In this document: positions 8,406-17,579 of the stretch, in pieces
Layout of the letters: every line of letters begins with the position of its first letter
How positions within the stretch are numbered: position 1 is the stretch's first letter
Origin: Indolivaga macrotermitis
Lineage (GTDB): Bacteria > Bacteroidota > Bacteroidia > Bacteroidales > Dysgonomonadaceae
DNA length: 64,000 nt
Assembly (NCBI RefSeq): GCF_900128985.1
Contig: NZ_FQUC01000007.1
Location: 153,375 to 217,374, forward strand
Reading direction: 5' to 3'
The notes under the pieces: model-generated
Databases searched by the model: none
Seen by the model: only the letters and a program-made list of their open reading frames with translations
Told to the model about the DNA's origin: nothing
Made by a program: the position numbers and the translations under genes

Positions 8406-9943
8406 TAATTTATTCTTACTTCTATAGAGTTCAGATCACGCTCGCTACCACCTCTGCTCACTTTTATATCTGTGATAAAGAACGATTTTCCACGAGCCAA
8501 CTGGCGTATCTGTGCTTTTTGCCTATCGGTAAACCTGCTCCCATCCGAGACTTCACGAATGGCATTGTTCATCGCATCAAGAAATACAGTACTGAACCTT
8601 ATTACCGTGAACTGCCTGTCGAGTAACCCGTCGTCAATCGAAGCTTTTATACCATCAGCATTCACTATAACTGTTTTTGCAATACGTCCACCTTTGAAGC
8701 GTCTGGTTACCCCTCCTGCATCTTTATATTCGATATAAGGAGCCGGGTCGGGTAACTCGCGTACCCTGAACTCCTGATCGCTGACAAACGTAGCTCCGTT
8801 ATATACTGAAATCTTTACCGAAGTCGATCCTTTAGGCGGTGTAGCTACCCATTTTCCTTCCGATTTGGTTATACTACCTGCCGAGATAGTCGATCGTAAC
8901 TGATCGTTAGACATACCGGGAACCGATATTGTCAGCTTATTTTCTTCTCCGGCATACAACATATTCGCTTCGTCCATCTGGATAGTAGTGGTACGTGGAA
9001 CCACATGATATTTGCTTTCAAATGAACGTTCTATCGGAGTACCATCGGGCGAAGTCAGTTTTACCGTTCCCGAAAAAACTTTATTTACGCCTACAGCTCC
9101 GGCTGCTATTTTAAAATATCCTGTTTCGGGATCGATAGAAGGAATGCTGTAAGTAAAATTCTTGGTTGTATCCATTGCCGATATTACCACACGGCCTTCG
9201 TACGAACCTCCGGCAACCACAAACTCCGAATTGGGAACAACTTGTGCTTCCAACAGGTTCACCCTGAAGTCTTTCGCCCCGATATTGTCATATAGATCGG
9301 TAAGAACCTCACCTTGAGCCGAACGTATATCGCTTTGTATTTTGGTCAGTAGAGTAACTGCTGCCGCTGCCGGCATTTTCTCAAAGAGGGTCTCTTCCCA
9401 ATTCTTATTATCCAGTTTTCCTTTCTTCGGCACATTTGTGTTCAGCCTATCATTAATGATCTTCTTTTTCGAAGGATTGGCAACCAGTTTCATAGCATCG
9501 TCCCGGTAATTATTAATTGCTGTCCTCAACTTCGATCCTTCTGTTTCTTTCGATTTCAGCATAACAATAGATGCTGCATCCAGATCCTCCTTGTGGTCAA
9601 GCTGTTCGAGTTTACCGTCCTTGCCATCGGCTTCCTGTACAATCCGTAGTTTCAGACCTTGAATATAGCTGACCAACCGGTCGGATTCTTTGACAAAACT
9701 ATCAGCTTGCCTGTATAATTCACCCGCCTTTACCGGATTTTGAGCATTTACATTCTCAATCCTGCCAATAACGATATTATTTTGTTCTTCAGTACTCTTT
9801 ATTGTCTGTATTAACCCCTCTTCGACCAAGTCAAAACCATCCAGCACCTCAGACGATACGTTGAGGGCCATCATGGCGATAAACACCAGATACATGAGGT
9901 TTATCATTTTTTGTCTTGGTGACCTTGGATTATTTGATGCCAT
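8405..9943 (-). CDS. gldM: Type IX secretion / gliding motor protein GldM
   Basis: A 512-residue protein with one inner-membrane helix (about residues 14-33, INLMYLVFIAMMALNVSSEV) and a long periplasmic part. GldM pairs with GldL as the proton-driven motor that powers type IX secretion, reaching across the periplasm to the GldK-GldN ring. The N terminus MASNNPRSPRQKMINLMYLVFIAMM is split here only by description; the motif NPRSPRQKMINLMYL is diagnostic. A conserved acidic residue in the helix end (SSEVLDGFD) fits the family. Length matches characterised GldM (~513). The gene follows gldL by 46 bases and precedes gldN by a spacer holding a mini-palindrome. Confidence 0.95.
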   Translation of the reverse strand: MASNNPRSPRQKMINLMYLVFIAMMALNVSSEVLDGFDLVEEGLIQTIKSTEEQNNIVIGRIENVNAQNPVKAGELYRQADSFVKESDRLVSYIQGLKLRIVQEADGKDGKLEQLDHKEDLDAASIVMLKSKETEGSKLRTAINNYRDDAMKLVANPSKKKIINDRLNTNVPKKGKLDNKNWEETLFEKMPAAAAVTLLTKIQSDIRSAQGEVLTDLYDNIGAKDFRVNLLEAQVVPNSEFVVAGGSYEGRVVISAMDTTKNFTYSIPSIDPETGYFKIAAGAVGVNKVFSGTVKLTSPDGTPIERSFESKYHVVPRTTTIQMDEANMLYAGEENKLTISVPGMSNDQLRSTISAGSITKSEGKWVATPPKGSTSVKISVYNGATFVSDQEFRVRELPDPAPYIEYKDAGGVTRRFKGGRIAKTVIVNADGIKASIDDGLLDRQFTVIRFSTVFLDAMNNAIREVSDGSRFTDRQKAQIRQLARGKSFFITDIKVSRGGSERDLNSIEVRIN

Positions 9944-9989
9944 ATATTGTTTTTATAGAACGAATATTTAGTAAATTTTATAATAAATA

Positions 9990-11093
9990 TCAGGGTTGCG
10001 GCGGAGTATTTCCTGCCGGAGGTGTAAAGCCTCCTCCCATATTCATATTACTGGTCATTGCCTGCAACAGACGCGCATATACCCGGTTGAGTTCCGCCAA
10101 TTGCTGAGCCATCTTTTCCGTTTCATTTTTGAAAATAGAACTGTCGGCCAACGATCCGTCATACAATTTCTTGATACGGTCCAATCCGGCATTAATGTGT
10201 TCTATTGTATTTATCTGTCCGCTAACGCCTTTGAGCTGTATTTCATAAATCGTATTCAGACCTGTTATATTACGATTCAGAGCTTCTATCTGATTAACAT
10301 AGCCTTGCGTATTGGAACTAATACCTGCTGAATTATCTATAATTGTCTGGAACGATTTCAGAAGAGAATCGGATATCGAACCTAACGACTCTGTGACTTT
10401 TGCAAACTTCTCCATATTCTCGGACATCTGGGAGAGTTGTGTTACGTACTCTTCAGATGCTCCAACTACATTTGCGGAATTCATTGTTCCACCGTATCCC
10501 CCGCCACTTACAGATGATCCTCCGACTGATCCTCCACCGGTTGAACCACCACTAACAGTTCCGCCACCACCGCTTACAGAACCACCGCCGCCAATAATTC
10601 CGCCACCAACTATTATCGGGCCTGTTGCACCCTGTTGCGCTGAACCGGCACCAGAGGCATTTGTATTAACAGCCGGACCAGTTCCAACATTTGTATTGAC
10701 CGAACCACCGCCTGCGGTAGATTGTACTCCGGCACTGTTACCGCCACCTACTACCTGAACCACAGGACCTGATGATGCAGAAGCAGCTCTGACTGTATCT
10801 CTTTCTGCTTTAGGTACAAAATCGGCGCTCTCTGCTAAAACAGGATACACTTCTTCCCACTTATAGTCTTTACCGGGACTTTCGAACGCCGATAGTAAGA
10901 ATACAATAGCTTCTGTAATCATACCTATCATCAACATCTGATTACCATAAGATAAGTGTAATATCTTAAAAAGTGCTCCCAAAATAACGATCGCAGCACC
11001 TACGCTATATACTATGTTAAAAAAACGCTTTCCTGTATTACTGGCTAAGTATTTTTCAACAAAGTTTTTATATTTTCTATATTTCTTTCCCAT
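9990..11093 (-). CDS. gldL: Type IX secretion / gliding motor protein GldL with an expanded Gly-rich linker
   Basis: A 367-residue inner-membrane motor protein. The N terminus has two helices (about 24-43 and 52-70) with the family sequence SVGAAIVILGALFKILHLSYG and MLMIGMITEAIVFLLSAFE; a Glu in the second helix is the expected proton-linked residue. The C-terminal ~150 residues are helical and end in AELNRVYARLLQAMTSNMN, as in other family members. Between about residues 110 and 200 sits an insert very rich in Gly, Ser, Val and Asn (units like GGGSVSGGGG and STGGGSVGG), absent from the short GldL of gliding Flavobacterium (~215 residues). It is in frame with no sign of damage, so it is a true flexible linker. 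Confidence 0.92.
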   Translation of the reverse strand: MGKKYRKYKNFVEKYLASNTGKRFFNIVYSVGAAIVILGALFKILHLSYGNQMLMIGMITEAIVFLLSAFESPGKDYKWEEVYPVLAESADFVPKAERDTVRAASASSGPVVQVVGGGNSAGVQSTAGGGSVNTNVGTGPAVNTNASGAGSAQQGATGPIIVGGGIIGGGGSVSGGGGTVSGGSTGGGSVGGSSVSGGGYGGTMNSANVVGASEEYVTQLSQMSENMEKFAKVTESLGSISDSLLKSFQTIIDNSAGISSNTQGYVNQIEALNRNITGLNTIYEIQLKGVSGQINTIEHINAGLDRIKKLYDGSLADSSIFKNETEKMAQQLAELNRVYARLLQAMTSNMNMGGGFTPPAGNTPPQP

Positions 11094-11133
11094 GTTGTAT
11101 ATCGAATAACTGTCTGGTCTGTAATTTATATAA

Positions 11134-11148
11134 AAGGTCTACAACCTT
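11134..11148. repeat. AAGGT-family mini-palindrome in the gldK-gldL spacer
   Basis: AAGGT-CTACA-ACCTT. On the coding strand the gldK stop codon forms its left edge (TAAGGT...ACCTT followed by TTTA). The arrangement is the same as that after gldM. Confidence 0.6.
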
Positions 11149-12574
11149 ATTTTTTTGATTTAGAGAATCCGATCTGCGTCCGTACACATCTGAAACCGAT
11201 ATACGAACGTGGTTGATTCTGGTATTCGGCATCACGCATATCGCCACGGATAAAACGTCCGACATCTTTCCACGAACCACCCTTCACTACTTTTTTCTTT
11301 ATAGCATAAGGATCTTCGATAGCTGCATTATATCTGTTTTCAGGATTCAGGTCACTCATTTCTTTGCTTCCTGCTTCTGTATACTGGGTGGATGTCCATT
11401 CAGCAACATTACCTGCCATATCATACAACCCGAAAATATTAGGAGAATAAGTCCCTACTCGGGATGTGATCAGGTTACCGTCTTTAGTATAGTTACCTTC
11501 ACCCGGTTTGAAGTTGGCAAGGAAACATCCTTTTTCGGACTGGGTACCTTCGGAATCCCACGGGTATTTATTTTCTGATTTACCACTACGTGCTGCAAAT
11601 TCCCATTCGGCCTCGGTCGGTAAACGGTAAGGCTCGATTTCTCTTGCTCCTTTACCCATTCCCATCTTGTAAAACATGGTACGCCACTCACAGAATGCGG
11701 AAGCCTGCTCCCATGTTACTCCTACTACTGGATAATCGTTATAACCGGCATGAGAAAAATACATTCTCATATACGGCTCATTATAAGCATTATTAAAATC
11801 GTTTACCCATACTGTTGTATCGGGGTATATATTTACAATCTTAGTATTTACAAAATCGAATAACGAACTAAGCGGCCTGTTGATAGTCATATTTACAGGC
11901 TTGCCGTTCTCGTCAAGATAAGCTGTATCCTTCGAGATCATTACCATCTGGTTAGGATCCACTATTACATCTGTGTCCAGAACCCGCTGGGCAGGATTCA
12001 GCCTGTTATGGCGCTTAGCAGCCTCGGTATGGTCAAACCATTCGTATCTGAAATTCATCTGATCGGGATCAATTCCCCTCTGGCCTGTGATAGGATTGAC
12101 ATGTGTTACACTCAGTAATGCCATTTCGGCAAATTCGTCAGGACGTTTCCATGGAATCGCCTTCTTCCAGTTCAGGTAAGGCTTTACCGGATCGCCATAA
12201 CGGTCTTCGGTAATTTTATAAGTTTCATCGTTACCGAATGATGGATCGGCAAGGCGTTCGCGGATAATAGAATCACGTACCCAATACACAAACTGTTTAT
12301 ATTCGGAATTGGTTATTTCGGTATCATCCATCCAGAATGCATCTACCGATATACCTTTGGCATTAGCTGTCTGCCCCCACAACGAATCGCTATCGGAAGG
12401 CCCCATAGCAATGTGTCCGCGAGAGACAAGCACCATTCCGTAAGGTGCCGGTTCTGCCCATGACGACCCGCCTGCACCAACAAGCTCACCTCCTACGCCT
12501 CCCGCTCCTCCGGGTTTTCCGCACGACGAGAGTAGAAGCAGGGCTGAAATGGCAGCAAAAAAAGATTTCTTCAT
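11147..12574 (-). CDS. gldK: Type IX secretion lipoprotein GldK (FGE-sulfatase fold)
   Basis: A 475-residue outer-membrane lipoprotein of the type IX secretion system, forming the periplasmic ring with GldN. I start it at the ATG at 12574 because this gives a clean lipoprotein signal (MKKSFFAAISALLLLSSCGK, Cys at the lipobox); an upstream ATG at 12607 would put extra polar residues before it. The body is a formylglycine-generating-enzyme-like domain, seen from YGMVLVSRGHIAMGPSD through PVVGVTWEQASAFCEWR, YRLPTEAEWEFAARSG, GLYDMAGNVAEWTS and VVKGGSWKD to RSYIGFRCVR. In GldK this fold is structural, not an enzyme. It follows porP by 95 bases. Confidence 0.95.
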   Translation of the reverse strand: MKKSFFAAISALLLLSSCGKPGGAGGVGGELVGAGGSSWAEPAPYGMVLVSRGHIAMGPSDSDSLWGQTANAKGISVDAFWMDDTEITNSEYKQFVYWVRDSIIRERLADPSFGNDETYKITEDRYGDPVKPYLNWKKAIPWKRPDEFAEMALLSVTHVNPITGQRGIDPDQMNFRYEWFDHTEAAKRHNRLNPAQRVLDTDVIVDPNQMVMISKDTAYLDENGKPVNMTINRPLSSLFDFVNTKIVNIYPDTTVWVNDFNNAYNEPYMRMYFSHAGYNDYPVVGVTWEQASAFCEWRTMFYKMGMGKGAREIEPYRLPTEAEWEFAARSGKSENKYPWDSEGTQSEKGCFLANFKPGEGNYTKDGNLITSRVGTYSPNIFGLYDMAGNVAEWTSTQYTEAGSKEMSDLNPENRYNAAIEDPYAIKKKVVKGGSWKDVGRFIRGDMRDAEYQNQPRSYIGFRCVRTQIGFSKSKK

Positions 12575-12669
12575 ATAGTTTATTGAGAATCCTGATCCCT
12601 TTATCATAACGTATCGTATGTAATCATTCTTTAAGACCCTTCTCCGGTCTTTTTATTATATCTTCAGCG

Positions 12670-13614
12670 TTAAAGTATGCGTACACTTTTGTGGCTGTTT
12701 TGTCCTTTTTTATTAAGCCTGATAGGCATGGTATAACGTATTACAAACTCGTGGCTACCGCTACTGGCTTTGGATATCTCGGAGGTCGAGAGGTCATATG
12801 CATAGCCGACATCGAATCCGTATATATTCATACCGAGCAAAAGTACAAAACCGTCGTCTTTTCTCCAAGTCACACCCCCATTAAACACTTTATTGTATAC
12901 AATCCGGGCTGTAACATCATATTGTGTCACCTTTGTATCGGATTTTATTAGTACCGAAGGCTGAAATTCGTATTTCGACCGGCGAAATTTCAGATTGTAA
13001 CCTGCGGTAAAATAATAAATCCTGTTTATATCGGCTACAGCATTGTCATACAAGTCGAATGTAGGCTGCAACAAATGGGTCGACGATATACCTACATAAT
13101 ACTTGGGTGTAACCCACGATATACCGACTCCCCCATCGAGAGTCCTTCCTTCGGCTTCGGCCGTAGGCAAATCCTGATCATAGTCTGTCATACCCTCCGG
13201 AATACGTATCTTTGAGGCATCGAACCCAATATTGAGCATACCGACCTGTACTCCGATATTCAGTGTATTTTTTTTCCAGCTTTTTTTGAATACATATTGC
13301 CCTCCGACAAACATGTTTTTGAATAACCCTATAGATTCGGTCGTAACTAATACACCTACTCCATGCTTTCGTCCCAGAAACTGGATCGGCATGTCGGCAT
13401 TGATAACGAACGTACGGGGAGCGTGGGTAATTCCTAACCATTGCATACGATGTAAAACCGATGCCTGTATGGAATCTTTTTCTCCGGCGAAAGACGGATT
13501 AAAGAAAGTTTTTGTCCTCCAATACTGACTGATTTGTGCATCCCATTGAGCCTGAACGGTCAAAGAAAAGCCTAAACCGAGTAATATGATGAGTACTAAA
13601 CTACCGAATCTCAT
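12670..13614 (-). CDS. porP: PorP/SprF family outer-membrane protein
   Basis: A 314-residue beta-barrel-type membrane protein, first gene of the type IX secretion operon. The signal peptide ends at about residue 22 (LTVQAQ), followed by WDAQISQYWRTKTFFNPSFAGEK cut here to its key part, NPSFAGEKD, which is the PorP/SprF family hallmark near the mature N terminus. Alternating hydrophobic strands run to the C terminus. PorP anchors the secretion machine or its surface partners to the outer membrane, and SprF-type relatives serve export of particular adhesins. Its position directly before gldK makes the PorP role more likely than a dedicated SprF. The spacer to gldK has an AAGACC/GGTCTT hairpin (12633-12651). 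Confidence 0.92.
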   Translation of the reverse strand: MRFGSLVLIILLGLGFSLTVQAQWDAQISQYWRTKTFFNPSFAGEKDSIQASVLHRMQWLGITHAPRTFVINADMPIQFLGRKHGVGVLVTTESIGLFKNMFVGGQYVFKKSWKKNTLNIGVQVGMLNIGFDASKIRIPEGMTDYDQDLPTAEAEGRTLDGGVGISWVTPKYYVGISSTHLLQPTFDLYDNAVADINRIYYFTAGYNLKFRRSKYEFQPSVLIKSDTKVTQYDVTARIVYNKVFNGGVTWRKDDGFVLLLGMNIYGFDVGYAYDLSTSEISKASSGSHEFVIRYTMPIRLNKKGQNSHKSVRIL

Positions 13615-13628
13615 TAATACGTTACGTT

Positions 13629-13643
13629 AAGGTTTCCAACCTT
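13629..13643. repeat. AAGGT-family mini-palindrome in the porP leader
   Basis: AAGGTT-TCC-AACCTT, a perfect 6-bp stem. It lies 15 bases upstream of the porP start codon and downstream of the predicted promoter, so it would fold in the operon mRNA leader. Confidence 0.6.
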
Positions 13644-13672
13644 TAATTATTCTGAAAAGTATATTCTGGAGC

Positions 13673-13680
13673 CAAAAATA
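13673..13680 (-). promoter_or_regulatory. Probable promoter -7 element of the porP-gldKLMN operon
   Basis: On the minus strand TATTTTTG (TAnnTTTG pattern), with a TTG 22 bases upstream (13703-13705). It would start transcription near 13666, about 50 bases before porP. The spacing is slightly long, so confidence is moderate. Confidence 0.45.
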
Positions 13681-13792
13681 CACTTTTTATATCTAACTAA
13701 CACAATGTATTATAAAATATTAAGGTCTCTAAAAGTCTGTTTTCTCAATAAATACAATACATTGCGGTTAATTTAACATTCTTAAAAGACAA

Positions 13793-15637
13793 TTATTCAG
13801 GATCTTTCCAGTCTCCATTGTCTTTAATCAACTGCACAAGCCTTTCGACTGCCTGATCGGAAGGGATGTTTTTTTCGATACACGTTTGTTTCTTATAAAG
13901 GGAGATTTTTCCTTTTTCCGCACCTACATAACCATAGTCGGCATCGGCCATCTCTCCGGGGCCATTAACGATACAGCCCATCACCCCTATCTTAAGGTGT
14001 TTCAGGTGTGAAGTCGATTCTTTTACACGTGCAACAGTCGATTGCAGGTCGAATAAGGTACGGCCACAACTGGGACACGAAATATATTCGGTCTTACTGG
14101 TACGGACACGCGATGCTTGCAGAATTCCGTATGCGTAAGCATCTACGCTCTTCAATGCGATACTTCCTGTATTTTGCAGCATCAGCCCGTTTCCAAAACC
14201 ATCAAGCAGTACTGCTCCTAAGTCGGCGGCAGCTTTTATCTGCAAGTCTTCCGGTTCGTTTTCGGTATATTTCCGTTGCAATACAACCGGAATATCACAA
14301 TGATTATTCATCAGTTTATGGATAAATGCACGTTGCTCTCCTACCCCGTTTTTATGATCGGTAGATAAAATAACGACCAGTTTTTTATCCGATTTCAATA
14401 CAGAAACTACATTATCGGTCAAGTCCGGATAGCTTAATTCCACAAACTTAATATCGGCAGGTGAGTTGGCTGCCTTATCCAGATTCGTTTTATTAAATAC
14501 CGGATATGTATTTTTTTCGCCGTTCCATGCATCAGCATCTATGATCAATGGGATTGCACGCGGTGTACGCTCAGTCAGGTTTTTGCCGATATAGATATAA
14601 TCGGGCATGAAATGCACATTCAGATCAAAGTCTCCGTTAGACCTGTCCGATACAACAACAGGTAAGTTATCGCCTCCAATATTTCCTACAGCGTAAGTCT
14701 CGCGACGTAGTGCCGAGAAAGGAGAAAATCCGGCAAAAGCCGCTGCTTTTATTTCGGGATGGTTAGCTCTTTCCTGAATATAATTAACAAGCTTCTTAGC
14801 TACGGGTACTTCATATTCGGGATCTTCGCTAAGAGACACACGGATAGTATCACCAATTCCGTCAGAAAGCAAAGCTCCTATACCTACTGCCGATTTAATC
14901 CGTCCGTCTTCGCCATCGCCGGCCTCAGTAACACCTAAGTGTAAGGGGAAAGCCAACCCTTCTTCATTCATCTTCTCTACAAGAAGACGTACTGCGCGGG
15001 TCATCACTACAGTATTTGAAGCCTTCATCGAAATAGCAATATCTGTAAAATCCTGCTCGATACATATACGGAGAAACTCCATGCACGACTCTACCATTCC
15101 GTCCGGAGTATCTCCATAACGGGTAAGAATACGGTCGGATAAAGATCCGTGATTCACCCCGATACGTACTGCCGTTTTATGCTCTTTACAAATATTGAGG
15201 AACGAGGTCAGTTTTGTCCGTATTTTATTAATCTCTGCTGCGTATTCCTCTTCGGTTAACTCTTTCCCGTCAAAAGTTTTTGCGCCATCCACAAAATTAC
15301 CGGGATTGATGCGCACTTTTTCTACATATTTTGCGGCAGCCTCTGCAGCACGTGGGTTGAAATGTATATCAGCGATAAGAGGGGTCGAAAAACCTCTCTT
15401 TCTGATCTCTTCCTTTATATTCTTCAGATTATCTGCTTCTCGCACTCCCTGTGCCGTAAGCCTTACATAATCGCCACCGGCTTCGATGATACGTATCGAC
15501 TGTTCTACACTGTTCTCCGTATCATTTGTATTAGTGCTGGTCATCGATTGTATTCTGATGGGGTTATCTCCCCCAAGAGGTGTATTTCCGATCCGAGTAA
15601 CAGACGATTGACGTCTTTTGTAATTGAACATATCCAT
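13793..15637 (-). CDS. ispG: 4-hydroxy-3-methylbut-2-enyl diphosphate synthase IspG, long three-domain form
   Basis: A 614-residue iron-sulfur enzyme of the MEP isoprenoid pathway that reductively opens the cyclic diphosphate ring to give HMBPP. Residues ~1-260 are the TIM-barrel domain (ITSTNTNDTENSV-like start, LIADIHFNPRAA, VRINPGNF). The C terminus has the [4Fe-4S] ligands in CPSCGRTLFDLQ and GVMGCIVNGPGEMADADYG. A ~200-residue middle insert separates them, which is the normal form in Bacteroidota, Chlamydiae and plants, whereas most bacteria have ~370-residue enzymes. The ATG at 15631 (MFNYKRRQ) is an alternative start. It lies upstream of porP on the same strand, but porP has its own promoter-like sequence. 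Confidence 0.96.
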   Translation of the reverse strand: MDMFNYKRRQSSVTRIGNTPLGGDNPIRIQSMTSTNTNDTENSVEQSIRIIEAGGDYVRLTAQGVREADNLKNIKEEIRKRGFSTPLIADIHFNPRAAEAAAKYVEKVRINPGNFVDGAKTFDGKELTEEEYAAEINKIRTKLTSFLNICKEHKTAVRIGVNHGSLSDRILTRYGDTPDGMVESCMEFLRICIEQDFTDIAISMKASNTVVMTRAVRLLVEKMNEEGLAFPLHLGVTEAGDGEDGRIKSAVGIGALLSDGIGDTIRVSLSEDPEYEVPVAKKLVNYIQERANHPEIKAAAFAGFSPFSALRRETYAVGNIGGDNLPVVVSDRSNGDFDLNVHFMPDYIYIGKNLTERTPRAIPLIIDADAWNGEKNTYPVFNKTNLDKAANSPADIKFVELSYPDLTDNVVSVLKSDKKLVVILSTDHKNGVGEQRAFIHKLMNNHCDIPVVLQRKYTENEPEDLQIKAAADLGAVLLDGFGNGLMLQNTGSIALKSVDAYAYGILQASRVRTSKTEYISCPSCGRTLFDLQSTVARVKESTSHLKHLKIGVMGCIVNGPGEMADADYGYVGAEKGKISLYKKQTCIEKNIPSDQAVERLVQLIKDNGDWKDPE

Positions 15638-15672
15638 AACTAGTTTTTTAGCTCTTTCCCATTATAAGATAA

Positions 15673-15680
15673 CAAAGGTA
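15673..15680 (-). promoter_or_regulatory. Probable ispG promoter -7 element
   Basis: TACCTTTG on the minus strand, 36 bases upstream of the ispG ATG. No TTG stands at the usual distance; the AAGGT palindrome at 15703-15717 occupies that place instead. Confidence 0.5.
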
Positions 15681-15702
15681 GATATTTTTTGTTTTTAGAC
15701 TT

Positions 15703-15717
15703 AAGGTCTCATACCTA
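15703..15717. repeat. AAGGT-family mini-palindrome upstream of ispG
   Basis: AAGGT-CTCAT-ACCTA, 22 bases upstream of the ispG -7 element. The core AAGGTCTCATACCT is identical to the copy upstream of the methyltransferase gene (46647-46661), which also sits at the -33 position of a promoter. Confidence 0.6.
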
Positions 15718-15869
15718 TTTATTGTTTTGACAGAATGTTTGCTACTTTGTCTTACAACTATTACCTATAGATAAATATAATGGGTTATTGTTATACTACT
15801 ATAATAACGCCATAAACAGATTAAATGTATCGATTTTTTGTTAATAATAATATTTGTAGTCCTGCCCCA

Positions 15870-15901
15870 TTGTTTTTACCAATATTTAATAATTATATTT
15901 G
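15870..15901 (+). promoter_or_regulatory. Promoter of the MscS-like channel gene
   Basis: TTG at 15870-15872, 21-base spacer, TATATTTG at 15894-15901; the start codon is 25 bases downstream. Confidence 0.6.
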
Positions 15902-15925
15902 CTCAGTTTAAATCATAGATAGTTT

Positions 15926-17566
15926 ATGTATAAAGGGAATTCGTATTATTTCTATTTTATCTGTGTGATAGGCTTTTTAGCTCTGAGCCTGAATCCCGCA
16001 TTTTCTCAAAAAAAGAACACTAAGACTAAAAAGAAAGTGGAGGTCGCAAAAGTCGATACAACACAAATAGCACAAATAGCTCCGGGTAAAGCAGCAGTTG
16101 TGCCATTCCGGGATACTTTATTTTTTATATACGGTAATATCGGATCTTTTACCCCGAAGCAAAGGGCCGAAGCTATCAACGAAAGAATATTAAAGCTTGA
16201 AGATGATCCGTTTTTCGAAGCCGACTCGATAAAGCTTATGGATATGAACGGGCTGATAAATATAGTGTATAACGGAGACATTATAATGAGTGTCGATACA
16301 CTACAGGCCAGTTTCCTGAAAACCACACGTTCAGAATTGGCCCAAAATTACTTGAATGAGATAGTGAACTCCATCCATAAACGGAAGGACGAAACCAGCC
16401 TGAAACGTATTGCGATACAGATAGGTTATACAATACTTATTATAGCCCTGCAAGTATTCGTAATATGGCTTATTATGCAGGGAACAAGGCGTGTACGGGC
16501 TATAATATGGCTACAAAGAGGAAAAAAGCTAAAGGGATTTATGGGCTTTATCGATGCCAATAAAGAAGTATACTTCCTTATTCTTTGCCTGAAAATTTTA
16601 CGTTTCCTGATCATAATATTCTCGCTTTACTGGGGTCTTTGGGCTTTATTCAAGGTATTCCCTTCGACAATGGGATGGGCAGACCAGTTGTGGGGATATG
16701 TAGTAATACCTCTGAAATCGATTGCCCGCAGTGTTATCGGCTTTCTGCCTAATCTATTTACAATAATAGTAATCATTGTAATATTCAGGTATACCCAGAA
16801 ATTCATGCGGTCTATTGCAGCGCAGGTAGCGGAAAGTAAAATAACAATACGTGGATTTTATGCAGACTGGGCATATCCTACTTATAATATCGTTTGCGTG
16901 ATATGGTATATATTTATGTTTATCCTGATATTTCCCTACCTGCCCAAATCTGATTCTACTGTATTTCAAGGAGTTTCGGTATTTGCCGGTTTAGTTATCT
17001 CTTTAGGATCGACCTCTGTAATCGGTAACCTTATCGCCGGATTGGTTATTACTTACATGCGTCCGTTCAGAATCGGGGACAGGGTAAAGATGGATGACTG
17101 TGTAGGTAATGTAATCGAAAAAACTGCTTTGGTTACGCGGGTCAGAACCCCTAAGAATGAGTTGATTACGATTCCGAATTCTACTGTAATGAATTCAAAA
17201 ACAGTAAATTATTCGCAATCAGCCCGCGAATACGGTTTAATACTTTATACTTCTGTAACTATAGGATATGATGTTCCATGGACAAAAGTGCACGAATTGC
17301 TGAAAGAAGTGGCCGAACGTACCGAACTGGTAATGAAAAAGCCTAAACCATTTATTCAGCAAGAAGCACTTAATGATTTTTACGTATCCTACCAATTGAA
17401 TGTATATACTCGTGAAGCGGACAGGATGCCACACATATATTCGGAATTGAAGAAAAACATTCAGGACGTATTCGGAGACGCAGGTATCGAAATCCGTTCT
17501 CCTCACTACCATGTGAATACGATTATTGAAGAAGTGGCTGAGCCAAAAAAGAATAAGGAACAGTAA
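15926..17566 (+). CDS. MscS-family mechanosensitive ion channel
   Basis: A 546-residue channel that probably releases small solutes when membrane tension rises. It has a signal-peptide-like N terminus (to about residue 28, LNPAFSQ), a ~140-residue periplasmic region, then four or more membrane helices beginning near residue 165. The MscS core is clear: the pore-lining helix contains GLVISLGSTSVIGNLIAGLV, followed by MRPFRIGDRVKMD and the beta domain with VTRVRTPKNELITIPNS and MNSKTVNYS. The C-terminal alpha/beta domain ends with GIEIRSPHYHV. It is longer than E. coli MscS (286) because of the N-terminal periplasmic part, a common design in this phylum. It converges with the SGNH gene. Confidence 0.9.
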   Translation: MYKGNSYYFYFICVIGFLALSLNPAFSQKKNTKTKKKVEVAKVDTTQIAQIAPGKAAVVPFRDTLFFIYGNIGSFTPKQRAEAINERILKLEDDPFFEADSIKLMDMNGLINIVYNGDIIMSVDTLQASFLKTTRSELAQNYLNEIVNSIHKRKDETSLKRIAIQIGYTILIIALQVFVIWLIMQGTRRVRAIIWLQRGKKLKGFMGFIDANKEVYFLILCLKILRFLIIIFSLYWGLWALFKVFPSTMGWADQLWGYVVIPLKSIARSVIGFLPNLFTIIVIIVIFRYTQKFMRSIAAQVAESKITIRGFYADWAYPTYNIVCVIWYIFMFILIFPYLPKSDSTVFQGVSVFAGLVISLGSTSVIGNLIAGLVITYMRPFRIGDRVKMDDCVGNVIEKTALVTRVRTPKNELITIPNSTVMNSKTVNYSQSAREYGLILYTSVTIGYDVPWTKVHELLKEVAERTELVMKKPKPFIQQEALNDFYVSYQLNVYTREADRMPHIYSELKKNIQDVFGDAGIEIRSPHYHVNTIIEEVAEPKKNKEQ

Positions 17567-17579
17567 GCCCGATAGCTTA
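17564..17579. terminator. Short bidirectional hairpin between convergent genes
   Basis: TAAGC (17564-17568) / GCTTA (17575-17579) with a 6-base loop. The stop codons of both converging genes lie in the two arms. The stem is only 5 bp, so terminator function is weakly supported. Confidence 0.35.

Noticed and set aside
10312..10758. A 148-codon Pro-rich frame opposite gldL
   Set aside because: The Pro-rich stretch is just the complement of GldL's Gly-rich linker; no independent start signal is seen.
10490..10770. A frameshift or low-quality sequence inside gldL
   Set aside because: The reading frame continues cleanly into the conserved C-terminal helices, so the Gly-rich stretch is real.
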